Assembly (NCBI GenBank): GCA_024278715.1
Contig: JAJRSN010000508.1
Span: 1 to 14,823 of the forward strand
Direction: 5' to 3'
DNA from: Calditrichota bacterium
GTDB lineage: Bacteria > Calditrichota > Calditrichia > Calditrichales > Calditrichaceae
Length of the DNA stretch: 14,823 bases
The notes below the pieces were generated by a model, which saw only the letters and a program-made list of their open reading frames with translations, did no database searches and had not been told where the DNA came from. Both the position numbers and the translations under genes were made by a program. Numbering within the stretch: position 1 is the first letter of the stretch; every line of letters starts with the position of its first letter. Positions 1-6,758 of the stretch are shown in pieces.

Positions 1-47
1 AAGCTAAATACTATTGCTAAAAATAATACAATAATTATTCGTTTCAT
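1..47 (-). CDS. 5' end of an exported protein gene, cut by the window edge
   Basis: Reading leftward from an ATG at 47-45, the frame is open to the window edge and encodes MKRIIIVLFLAIVFS. A Met-Lys-Arg start followed by an unbroken hydrophobic run is the classic beginning of a Sec signal peptide or an N-terminal membrane anchor. Only 15 codons are visible, so neither the family nor the function can be named. A good Shine-Dalgarno sequence is not apparent; the closest purine run is an AGG about 10 bases upstream. The gene is divergent from the penicillin-binding protein gene across a 340-bp gap. It could be a chance frame, but the signal-peptide character and the position at a divergent boundary favour a real gene. 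Confidence 0.5.
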   Translation of the reverse strand, partial: MKRIIIVLFLAIVFS

Positions 48-387
48 AATAAGTTGCCTAATATAAAATTACTGATCATAAATAACAAGCCGAGTTTTGC
101 GATAACAATTATAAAGTGCCTCATTTGCGTCAAAAAAATGAATTAATCGCAAGTATTTTCTAATAACCGCCGTCGGTTGAATGAAGTTCCGTAAGAAAGG
201 AACAAAATGAATTTTTTAAGGTAATCAAAAAAACAATAAATTATGTGATTATTAAAGGTAATTTACCGGAAAAGAAACATGCCAATGAAAAAAATTTTAA
301 AACAATATGAAATTTGTTAATTTTTAGCCTATATTTTGATGAACAACAATTCGCTTTAATTAAAAGGATTACAGTCAAAGGTTTGTT
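48..387. other. 340-bp A+T-rich intergenic region between divergent genes
   Basis: No ORF with coding character or RNA gene was recognised here. Small dyads are visible: AACCG/CGGTT at 165-178, GTTCC/GGAAC at 186-203, and the 11-nt palindrome GGTAATTTACC at 257-267. The string AAGGTAAT occurs at 219-226 and its last seven bases again at the palindrome (256-262), so this could be an operator half-site, but that is speculative. No convincing -35/-10 pair was found for the rightward gene, whose ribosome-binding site is AAAGG at 377-381. The length of the gap is generous for this compact region and would allow regulation of both flanking genes. Confidence 0.5.
60..113 (-). promoter_or_regulatory. 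Candidate promoter(s) for the leftward partial gene
   Basis: On the minus strand two sigma-70-like arrangements can be read. One has a perfect TATAAT -10 at 113-108, with only a weak T-rich -35, and would give a leader of roughly 55 nt. The other has TTGTTA (88-83), a 17-bp spacer and TATATT (65-60), but would leave a leader of only a few bases. In such A+T-rich DNA chance matches are common, and which of the two is used cannot be decided by eye. Confidence 0.25.
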
Positions 388-2556
388 ATGAAAAGAAAAA
401 GAAGAAATACGACTACGAAATCCAGAATAACAATTTCATCAAAAAGAAGGTCTTCCGGTTCAAAAAAGAGGGGCTTCTCTTTTTCGAAAATTTTCTCCCG
501 AAAATGGGTGATCGTCTCTTTTCTGTTGATATTAGTGATCGGGGTCGGCTCGTATTTTCTGTATCAATTAAGCAAAGAATTGCCTTCGTTGGAAAAATTA
601 GAGCGAATAGATCCGGAAATGGCTACCGTGGTTTATTCGGCGGACGGCGAAGTGATACACTCGTTTTTTACCTTTAACCGGACTTTTACGCCCTATGAAA
701 AAATACCTCCTTATGTAATCGACGCTTTGATTTCCACCGAGGACAGAGATTTTTTTAACCATTGGGGAATTAATCTTTCCGGAATTGCGAGGGCGCTTCT
801 GGTTGATTTAATGCATTTTGATTTTAAGCAGGGCGCAAGCACCATAACCATGCAGTTGGCTCGCAATCTTTATTTCGGGCATGCGCAAACCATAAAAAGA
901 AAAATAAAAGAAGCGTTAACGGCAATTCAGATTGAGCGAACCTATTCCAAAGAAGAAATATTGAGCATGTACCTCAACATTACCTTTTTCGGGAATAATG
1001 CCTATGGAATTCGCGCCGCGGCAAAACGCTATTTTGACAAAGAAGTGGAAGATTTAAATGTTCAGGAAGCCGCATTGCTGATAGGCGTTTTAAAGGGACA
1101 AACTTATTATTCTCCGATTCGCCATCCCGAACGTTCGTTGAGACGGCGCAATGTCGTTTTAAGCATGATGATGGAAAATGGGAAACTGACCAAGGCGGAG
1201 TTTGACAGCCTTAAACAACTGCCTTTGGGATTGAACATTACCGATCCTTATAAAATGAAAGTGGCTCCCTATTTTACCGAGCATGTCCGCCGTAAGTTGA
1301 ATCAGCTTCAGGATTCGCTGGGCGTCAATATCTATGAAGACGGTCTGCGCATTTACACTACCCTGGATACGCGAATCCAAAAATACATGGAAATGGCGGT
1401 CGCAAAACACATCGATAAAATTCAGGAACGGGTAAGAAGACAATCGACATTTATAAAATTAAAAGAGGAGCTGGGCGATTCCGCATTTCAATCTTTAAGC
1501 ACGGTTCAGTTAGCCTTTGTGGCAATCGATCCACATACCGGGCACATTTTGGCGATGATCGGCGGGCGTGATTTTAACAAATCCAAATGGAATCGCGTAA
1601 CCCAAATGATGCGTCAGCCGGGATCGGCTTTTAAACCGTTTCTGTACACGGCAGCCATTGACAACGGATATTCTCCGGCTTCCGAATATCCCGATCTGCC
1701 AAGCGTAGAATTCAATCCCGACAGCACCCGATGGACTCCGCAAAATTACAGCGGAACATTCAGCGGTAAAATGGTTACCCTGCGCGAAGCCCTGAGAAGG
1801 TCCTTGAATTCCGTAGCCGTGAGGTTAATTGCCGATATTACTCCTCAGGTGGTTATTAAATATGCGCGCGAGATGGGGATATCCACTCCGCTTCCCCCCT
1901 ATTCTTCGCTGGCTCTCGGAAGCGCCGACGTAATTCCTCTGGAAATCGTTTCGGCTTACGGCATTTTCGCCAATAACGGCGTGCATGTCTATCCCATTTC
2001 AATTTTGAAAATTGAGGACAGAAACGGAAACGTAATTTACAGCGCGCACCCCAAAATGAAAGAAGCGCTTTCACCGGAAACCACCTACATCATGAATGAC
2101 ATGCTGCAGACTGTGATAAATCGCGGAACCGGAGTCAGGGCAAGAACCGTTTTCAAATTTTACAAAAAAGCCGGCGGTAAAACAGGCACCACAAATTCTT
2201 ACACCGACGCCTGGTTTATCGGCTTTACTCCGGATATTGTCGCGGGCGTATGGGTTGGGCTGGATGATTTTAAGTACAGCTTGGGAAGAGGAATGTCCGG
2301 CGCGGTGGCGGCGCTGCCCTTTTGGGCTGATTTCATGAAAATGGTCTATGATTCTTTGGATATCAGTAAATATGATTTTCCGCAATGCTCGGGAGTGGTT
2401 CGATTAAAAATTTGTAAAGAAACCCGTTTACTTGCCACACCCTATTGCCCGGATACTTTTGAAGAGTTGTTTAATCTAAAATACGCGCCCACAGAAAAAT
2501 GCACTAAACATTCGGAGCCGATGCCCTATCGGAAAACGCGGAGAAAAATCTTTTAA
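388..2556 (+). CDS. Class A penicillin-binding protein (PBP1A family), bifunctional peptidoglycan synthase
   Basis: This inner-membrane enzyme polymerises lipid II into glycan strands (GT51 glycosyltransferase) and cross-links the stem peptides (transpeptidase). The 722 residues show a very basic cytoplasmic tail (1-39) and one membrane anchor (about 40-60). GT51 motifs follow: EDRDFFNHWG (118-127), QGASTITMQLARN (148-160), and a third motif ending in EILSMYLN (190-197). The transpeptidase has SAFK with nucleophile Ser413, SLN at 472-474 and KTG at 598-600, so both active sites look intact. Four cysteines in the C-terminal tail (667, 676, 687, 705) could form disulfides or bind metal. Length is normal for the family. 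The start follows AAAGG at a 6-nt spacing. It converges with the EnvC-like gene, with 2 bp between the stop codons and no obvious terminator. Assignment to 1A rather than another class A subgroup is by general resemblance. Confidence 0.96.
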   Translation: MKRKRRNTTTKSRITISSKRRSSGSKKRGFSFSKIFSRKWVIVSFLLILVIGVGSYFLYQLSKELPSLEKLERIDPEMATVVYSADGEVIHSFFTFNRTFTPYEKIPPYVIDALISTEDRDFFNHWGINLSGIARALLVDLMHFDFKQGASTITMQLARNLYFGHAQTIKRKIKEALTAIQIERTYSKEEILSMYLNITFFGNNAYGIRAAAKRYFDKEVEDLNVQEAALLIGVLKGQTYYSPIRHPERSLRRRNVVLSMMMENGKLTKAEFDSLKQLPLGLNITDPYKMKVAPYFTEHVRRKLNQLQDSLGVNIYEDGLRIYTTLDTRIQKYMEMAVAKHIDKIQERVRRQSTFIKLKEELGDSAFQSLSTVQLAFVAIDPHTGHILAMIGGRDFNKSKWNRVTQMMRQPGSAFKPFLYTAAIDNGYSPASEYPDLPSVEFNPDSTRWTPQNYSGTFSGKMVTLREALRRSLNSVAVRLIADITPQVVIKYAREMGISTPLPPYSSLALGSADVIPLEIVSAYGIFANNGVHVYPISILKIEDRNGNVIYSAHPKMKEALSPETTYIMNDMLQTVINRGTGVRARTVFKFYKKAGGKTGTTNSYTDAWFIGFTPDIVAGVWVGLDDFKYSLGRGMSGAVAALPFWADFMKMVYDSLDISKYDFPQCSGVVRLKICKETRLLATPYCPDTFEELFNLKYAPTEKCTKHSEPMPYRKTRRKIF

Positions 2557-2558
2557 AT

Positions 2559-3818
2559 TTATTCGAGCCAATTTTCCGGATTGTAGGTTTTATTGTTCCC
2601 GTAAATGCCGAAACGTAAACTCACAGGACCGATATAACCCGATTCGCCGACTTTGCCGAGAATCTGATTTTTATCCACATAAGAATTTTTGTACACATAA
2701 ATTTCCGCCAGATGGGAATAAACCGAATAATAGCCTTTTCCGTGATCCACGATAATCGTATTGCCGTAGCCGGGTAAATAGGTTATTATTCGAACCACGC
2801 CCGGAAACACGCAACGCACCGGCGTGCCGACGGGAGCCGTTATCTCAATATCAGTGTTTTTGATATAGGTGCGCGAATCAGGATCTCTTTGCTTGCCATA
2901 ATGGGTAATAACCTTTCCTTTAACGGGCCACGGTAGTTTACCGCGCGCTTTAACGATATTCTGAAAATTAAATTCCGGCGGCGCCTCTTTCGGGGTGACG
3001 CTTCTTTGCGATTTACGCTCTTTTTCCAGCGAAAGTATAAGAGTCAGAATTTGCCGACGTTCCCGGTCTTTCCGGCTCAATTGTTTTTGATACGTGCTCT
3101 GAGTCCATTTCAACTTTTTAAGCAACTGTTCTTTCTCCGATTTTCGGGCAAGGTAATTTTCGGCTTTCCTGCGGATTTGAGAAAGAGCGTCGGTCTTGCG
3201 GCTAAATGTCAACTCCAGTTCGGCTTTCATTTGTTGAATTTGAGTCTTTTTCTCTTTGATAAGTTTCATCAAGGTTTCGTCATGATTGGCAATTTGTTTC
3301 AGATATTTAAGACGAATCAGCGCCTGATTAATGGAATTGGATGTCAAAAGAAGTTCGAGATTTCGGGCGCGACCGTATTTATAAGAATAAACGGCTCTTC
3401 GCGCATATAGCTCTTTAAGTTTTTGAAGGCGTTTTTCCGTTGCCTTTAGTTGCCGCTTCGTGTTTTCTATTTTTTGTCCCAGAAGTTTGGTTTCCTGCTC
3501 AAGAATGCCTTTACTACGGATGATTAAAGACATCTCGTGATCCAAAAGTTCGATTTGTGTGACTATGGCGGCTTCTTTTTGCCGGGCGGAAAAAATTTTG
3601 AGCCGAAGTCTTTCTATTTGCGATTCTATCTCCTTAAGCAGCGAACGGTTTTGTCTTATTTTTTTGTCGAGACTGATTTGGGCGTAGCCGGGCAGCACAA
3701 CGACAAACGAGAAAATAACGGATAAAATTAAAATTTTGAACAGAAAATAATTTTTGATACTTTGAAGTAATGGTTTGTAATCCGTTTTTTTAGGTTGCAT
3801 CGAAAATCTAAAGAACAT
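2559..3818 (-). CDS. envC: EnvC-like murein hydrolase activator: coiled coil plus degenerate LytM (M23) domain
   Basis: The 419-residue protein has a signal peptide or anchor (about 24-46, possible cleavage after GYA46). A long Lys/Glu/Gln-rich coiled coil runs from about 50 to 270, followed by a C-terminal LytM/M23 domain (about 295-415). The fold-level M23 signature is clear: APVGTPV at 328-334, the glycine-rich YLPGYGNTIIVDHGKG (347-362) and YSHL at 367-370. However, the zinc-binding residues are lost. The usual HxGxD becomes N321-T-D-I-E325, and the usual HLHF becomes S400-L-R-F403. E. coli EnvC, which activates amidases without cleaving wall itself, has the same kind of losses, so a regulatory role in wall splitting during division is inferred. 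The start is supported by GGAG 6 nt upstream (an internal Met7 is the alternative). It overlaps the stop of the upstream barrel gene by 11 bp, suggesting translational coupling. No FtsEX or amidase gene is in the window. Confidence 0.87.
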   Translation of the reverse strand: MFFRFSMQPKKTDYKPLLQSIKNYFLFKILILSVIFSFVVVLPGYAQISLDKKIRQNRSLLKEIESQIERLRLKIFSARQKEAAIVTQIELLDHEMSLIIRSKGILEQETKLLGQKIENTKRQLKATEKRLQKLKELYARRAVYSYKYGRARNLELLLTSNSINQALIRLKYLKQIANHDETLMKLIKEKKTQIQQMKAELELTFSRKTDALSQIRRKAENYLARKSEKEQLLKKLKWTQSTYQKQLSRKDRERRQILTLILSLEKERKSQRSVTPKEAPPEFNFQNIVKARGKLPWPVKGKVITHYGKQRDPDSRTYIKNTDIEITAPVGTPVRCVFPGVVRIITYLPGYGNTIIVDHGKGYYSVYSHLAEIYVYKNSYVDKNQILGKVGESGYIGPVSLRFGIYGNNKTYNPENWLE

Positions 3819-4629
3819 AGGCTACTCCGAATGAGTTGCTGACGCCCAGTTCAGGATGATATTCAAAAGCATAATTTAATCGGATAATTTTCTTCCTGAT
3901 CTCTAATCCGATTGAAAAGGTGTGAACCTGTTCTCTGAATCCTAAAAGAAATTGAACCGATGAAGCTAATTTGTAACTAAGTCCGTATCTAAAGTCAAAA
4001 TTGAAGCGGCTGTCTTTAAAAATGTCGAAGGTGAGTTCCAGTTGATTAAGCGGTTTTATTTGTACGCCGGAAATGAAATAAACCGGAATATCCCCTTTAT
4101 GCCCTTTCATTTCAGGTTCGTTGAGATTGCCGACAACGGTAGCTAAGCTTAGCCATGGTAAAAGATTTAAATGAGAAGCGATAATTGTGCCGAACGAAGA
4201 GTAGTTCCCGTATTTTTTTATTTGCAGTAAATAAAGCTGAGCTGCAAAGCCGATCGAGAAATTGTCCGAAAGTTTCATGGCGGACGAAAAAAACAGTTCT
4301 TGTTCTTTGTAATTATTATTGCCAAACTGACTTATCGAAAGACCGGTCGGAATCTTGAAAAAGCGAAAATTCAAGCTTAAAGCTATTTCGTTAAACTGAG
4401 GGATGCTGTAATAATTGCGATAAAAAAGATTAAGCTCATTTTGATTTGTAAGGGCGAGCAAAGCGGGATTAACCAAAAAACCGGAAGAAAGACCGGCGGA
4501 AGCTATTCCGGAGCTTCCTCTTGCCAGATAACTGCAGGGTTTTCTTCCCGGTTCAAAGGAAGCAAAACCTGTGTTCCGGAAGACGCTTAAAAAAATAAAA
4601 GTGTACAGAATAATTGTTTTCAAATACAT
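3808..4629 (-). CDS. PorV/PorQ-like outer-membrane beta-barrel protein
   Basis: The chosen start (ATG at 4629-4627) gives 273 residues beginning with a signal peptide, MYLKTIILYTFIFLSVF, with likely cleavage after GFA23. The frame stays open upstream to 4848, but that extension runs into the divergent cysteine desulfurase gene and would bury the signal peptide. The mature protein opens with ARGSSGIASAGL...NPALLAL (37-60), which resembles the GmGgA...NPAgLa start of the PorV/PorQ/UPF0164 barrels. The rest alternates hydrophobic and polar residues with many aromatics, as in transmembrane beta-strands, and ends in VAYVL. PorV and PorQ take part in type IX secretion in Bacteroidetes, but related barrels occur without it and no other such genes are nearby, so substrate and role are unknown. 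It is the first gene of a two-gene unit with the EnvC-like gene. No strong Shine-Dalgarno sequence was seen. Confidence 0.72.
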   Translation of the reverse strand: MYLKTIILYTFIFLSVFRNTGFASFEPGRKPCSYLARGSSGIASAGLSSGFLVNPALLALTNQNELNLFYRNYYSIPQFNEIALSLNFRFFKIPTGLSISQFGNNNYKEQELFFSSAMKLSDNFSIGFAAQLYLLQIKKYGNYSSFGTIIASHLNLLPWLSLATVVGNLNEPEMKGHKGDIPVYFISGVQIKPLNQLELTFDIFKDSRFNFDFRYGLSYKLASSVQFLLGFREQVHTFSIGLEIRKKIIRLNYAFEYHPELGVSNSFGVAYVL

Positions 4630-4650
4630 AAGATTTTTTGTGTTTTGTTT

Positions 4651-4679
4651 TTGAAAATTTAAAATTATTGCAATAAAAT
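4651..4679 (+). promoter_or_regulatory. Candidate sigma-70-type promoter for the cysteine desulfurase gene
   Basis: TTGAAA (4651-4656), a 17-bp spacer and TAAAAT (4674-4679) give a good match to the housekeeping promoter consensus. Transcription would start near 4686, leaving a leader of about 40 nt that contains the AGAGGA ribosome-binding site at 4712-4717. The call rests on consensus spacing only. Confidence 0.45.
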
Positions 4680-4684
4680 ACCAA
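4656..4684 (-). promoter_or_regulatory. Candidate promoter for the barrel/EnvC-like pair, overlapping the divergent one
   Basis: On the minus strand TTGGTA (4684-4679), a 17-bp spacer and TAAATT (4661-4656) would start transcription near 4649, about 20 nt before the ATG at 4629. It lies almost exactly on top of the rightward candidate, so the two polymerases would compete. Weak consensus and A+T-rich context keep confidence low. Confidence 0.33.
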
Positions 4685-4725
4685 ACTAAAAAGTTAGAAA
4701 CTAAAAAAATCAGAGGAAAAATTCG

Positions 4726-5850
4726 ATGCGTCGTGTTTATCTTGATAATGCCGCGACAACCCCTTTGGATCAAAAAGTGATTCAGGCTATGGTTGAATGG
4801 GATAAAAAGAATTACGGAAATCCGTCCAGTACACATTATTTCGGACAAATGGCAAAAGTTAAAATAGAAGAAGCTCGCGGATCTTTAGCGCAGATAATAG
4901 GATGCAGCGCCGGATAAATCGTGTTTACAAGCGGAGGAACCGAAGGTAATAATTGGGGATTGAAGGGCGTGGTTGAGGCTAAAAAGAATGTCGGAAATCA
5001 TGTGATTGTGTCGGCAATCGAACACCCTTCGGTGTTGCAGACGGCTAAATATCTGGAAAATCAGGGAATCCGGGTATCGTATGTTAAACCTGACGCCACG
5101 GGACAAATTCGCGTGGAAGAAATTGAAAGATTATTATGCAGCAATACCGTTCTTGTCTCTGTTATGTTTGTGAACAATGAGACCGGGGTTATTAACCCTG
5201 TCGAAGAAATAGGAGAATTGTGTCAGGAGAATAATGTTACATTCCATTGTGACGGGGTTCAGGCTTTTGGTAAAATCAATTTTTCTCTGCAACAATTGCC
5301 CGTTGATATTATGACCCTTTCGGCTCACAAAATTCATGGACCGAAAGGCGTGGGAGCTGTTTACATTAAAAGCGGCACGCCGATGCAGCCCTTTATTCAC
5401 GGCGGACATCAGGAGGCAAATTTGCGCGCCGGAACGGAAAATGTTACCGGAATCGTGGGCTTTGAAACCGTTACCAAACTGATTCGCGAAAAAATAAAGA
5501 CGAATTCTCGGGTAAAAAAACTTCAGGCGTACTTTGAAAAATCCCTTGTCGAAATTTATCCCCAGGCAAAAGTTGTCGGGGAAAATGCGCCGCGTTCTCC
5601 TTTTATTTCACAAATTGCTTTTCCCGGAATCGACCATCAAAGTTTGTTAATGAAATTAGACTTAGCCGGGGTCGCGGTTTCCGTCGGTTCGGCTTGCAGT
5701 TCCGGAAGCGTGAAACCTTCCCATGTTTTACGGGCAATGGGTTTGTCCGAAAAAGTTATCAACAGCTCCATCCGTTGCAGCTTTTCATATTCCACAACGG
5801 CGGACGAAATTGATTTTGCTCTGGAACAGTTTAAAAAAATTCTCGCCTGA
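4726..5850 (+). pseudogene. Cysteine desulfurase (IscS/NifS type), interrupted by an in-frame TAA at codon 64
   Basis: Cysteine desulfurases are PLP enzymes that take sulfur from cysteine as a protein-bound persulfide for Fe-S clusters, thiolated tRNA and cofactors. The frame from ATG 4726 (AGAGGA 8 nt upstream) reads DNAATTP (residues 7-13) and stops at TAA 4915-4917. The same frame continues without shift to 5850. Ignoring the stop, the product is 374 residues, with the PLP-facing His100, Asp176 and Gln179, the Schiff-base Lys202 (SAHKIHGPKG) and the catalytic Cys324 (GSACSSGS). These sit a constant four residues before His104, Asp180, Gln183, Lys206 and Cys328 of E. coli IscS. The stop falls in GCSAG-stop-IVFTSGGTE, where relatives commonly have Glu; GAA to TAA is one substitution. 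TAA ends other genes here, so recoding is unlikely. It may be a recent nonsense mutation or a sequencing error. Re-initiation at GTG 4921 could make the 309-residue remainder, but that would lack the N-terminal segment. IscS versus NifS cannot be decided: no iscU or nif genes are adjacent. Confidence 0.88.
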
Positions 5851-5889
5851 TTTTATTAACAAGATTTGACAGCGATCATTGCTTAATAT

Positions 5890-5919
5890 TTGAATTAGGG
5901 TAGAATATGCAAATATAAT
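5890..5919 (+). promoter_or_regulatory. Candidate sigma-70-type promoter for the lipoprotein gene
   Basis: TTGAAT (5890-5895), an 18-bp spacer and a perfect TATAAT (5914-5919) precede the lipoprotein gene. The predicted start near 5926 would give a leader of about 60 nt containing the hairpin at 5933-5950 and a strong GGGGGA ribosome-binding site before the ATG at 5988. It is the best promoter candidate in the window. Confidence 0.5.
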
Positions 5920-5932
5920 TCAATAAAAAACT

Positions 5933-5950
5933 ATTCGGAAATTCCCGAAT
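5933..5950 (+). other. Leader hairpin upstream of the lipoprotein gene
   Basis: ATTCGG (5933-5938) and CCGAAT (5945-5950) form a perfect 6-bp stem with a 6-nt loop, just after the predicted transcription start. No T-run follows, so it does not look like an intrinsic terminator for the preceding gene. A 5' stabilising stem or a protein-binding dyad are possible readings; none is proven. Confidence 0.35.
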
Positions 5951-5987
5951 TAATAAAATAACCAATCATAAAACAGGGGGAGTAAGC

Positions 5988-6710
5988 ATGAGTTACTTCA
6001 AATTATTCGCAATTATTACAGTCTTATCGCTGGGCATCTTTGCCTGTTCAAGCGATAAAAATAATCCCGTGGATCAACAGGAACAACCGCCGCAGGGTTT
6101 GGAAATCAGCCAAATTGAGTCGCCCGCCAAAATGAAAAATTCTACCGATCCTCAGGCAAATTTAACCGTTACTTATCTGAATTTGCTGAATTCTTTTCAA
6201 ACATATACCGCCCTATTGACTCCTCAGGTTCAGACACGGAAGGTCGGAGACGCCGCCGGCACAACGGACGGTCCGCCATGGGTTTATTCGTGGACTAACG
6301 GCACTCTGAAGATCACCCTCACGATTAATATAGAAGACCGTCAATATCACTGGAAAGTAGTCTATGACGGTTCCCTGGGAGAGAATAAATTTGACAACTT
6401 TGTTTTTATTGAAGCCTGGTCGGCTTTGGACGGCAAGTCGGGTTCTTTGGTGGTGAATGACAATAAAACAGGGGAAGAGGTTTTTGAATGGAACTGGCAG
6501 AAATACGATGATGGGACGGTTACTATGACATTTTGGAGTTATCTCTCGGATGTCAAAATTGTTGTCACGCAAAAAACAGACCTTTCGGGAAGTCTGGAAT
6601 ACTATGAGAGCAGCCAATTGACTTTTAAAGCGACATGGACTTCCGAGGGCTCCGGAAGCTGGTGGGTGTATGATAACGGAGCGGTATCGGATTCGGGAAC
6701 CTGGTCGTAA
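5988..6710 (+). CDS. Predicted lipoprotein of unknown function
   Basis: The 240-residue product begins MSYFKLFAIITVLSLGIFAC, a signal peptide ending in an acceptable lipobox (IFA-C20), followed by a polar Ser/Asp/Asn/Gln linker. Lipid attachment at Cys20 would place it on the periplasmic face of a membrane or on the cell surface. The mature part has no family signature I recognise. It is rich in Trp, Thr, Ser, Gly and Asp, with alternating patterns such as GTVTMTFWSYL and GSWWVYDNGA near the end, which suggests an all-beta fold. No enzyme motif is evident. The start is fixed by a strong GGGGGA ribosome-binding site 8 nt upstream and by the signal peptide. With its own candidate promoter and a clear terminator it looks like a single-gene transcription unit, not part of the neighbouring operons. 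Confidence 0.82.
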   Translation: MSYFKLFAIITVLSLGIFACSSDKNNPVDQQEQPPQGLEISQIESPAKMKNSTDPQANLTVTYLNLLNSFQTYTALLTPQVQTRKVGDAAGTTDGPPWVYSWTNGTLKITLTINIEDRQYHWKVVYDGSLGENKFDNFVFIEAWSALDGKSGSLVVNDNKTGEEVFEWNWQKYDDGTVTMTFWSYLSDVKIVVTQKTDLSGSLEYYESSQLTFKATWTSEGSGSWWVYDNGAVSDSGTWS

Positions 6711-6731
6711 AGTAATCGCTAAATATTGCGC

Positions 6732-6757
6732 AAAGGCGGAATAATTTCCGCCTTTTT
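6732..6757 (+). terminator. Rho-independent terminator, probably shared by converging genes
   Basis: AAAGGCGGAA (6732-6741) pairs with TTCCGCCTTT (6746-6755) around a TAAT loop, and the T-run extends to 6757. The GC-rich core of five pairs plus the T-run is textbook. It lies 21 bp after the lipoprotein stop and one base before the stop codon of the converging EamA gene. Read from the other strand it has only a short T-run (three T), so it may act weakly in that direction too. Confidence 0.85.
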
Positions 6758-6758
6758 G

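Noticed and set aside
148..160. Met in place of the first Gln of the QQ pair in the glycosyltransferase motif (protein residues 148-160)
   Set aside because: STITMQLARN-like variants are familiar in class A penicillin-binding proteins, so this is not a sign of inactivity.
165..203. Small dyads AACCG/CGGTT and GTTCC/GGAAC as an RNA element or operator
   Set aside because: Five-base stems are expected by chance in a 340-bp region, and neither has a T-run or repeated partner.
4630..4848. Upstream extension of the barrel reading frame to an ATG at 4848
   Set aside because: It would overlap the divergent cysteine desulfurase coding sequence by over 120 bp and place about 73 residues before an obvious signal peptide; the ATG at 4629 explains the protein better.
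4915..4917. Recoding of TAA as an amino acid, or programmed readthrough
   Set aside because: TAA ends several other genes here (penicillin-binding protein, nhaC, EnvC-like), and no special context or selenocysteine-type structure was seen; selenocysteine would need TGA.
5933..5950. Riboswitch in the lipoprotein leader
   Set aside because: A single 6-bp stem in a leader of about 60 nt is too simple for any riboswitch class I know.
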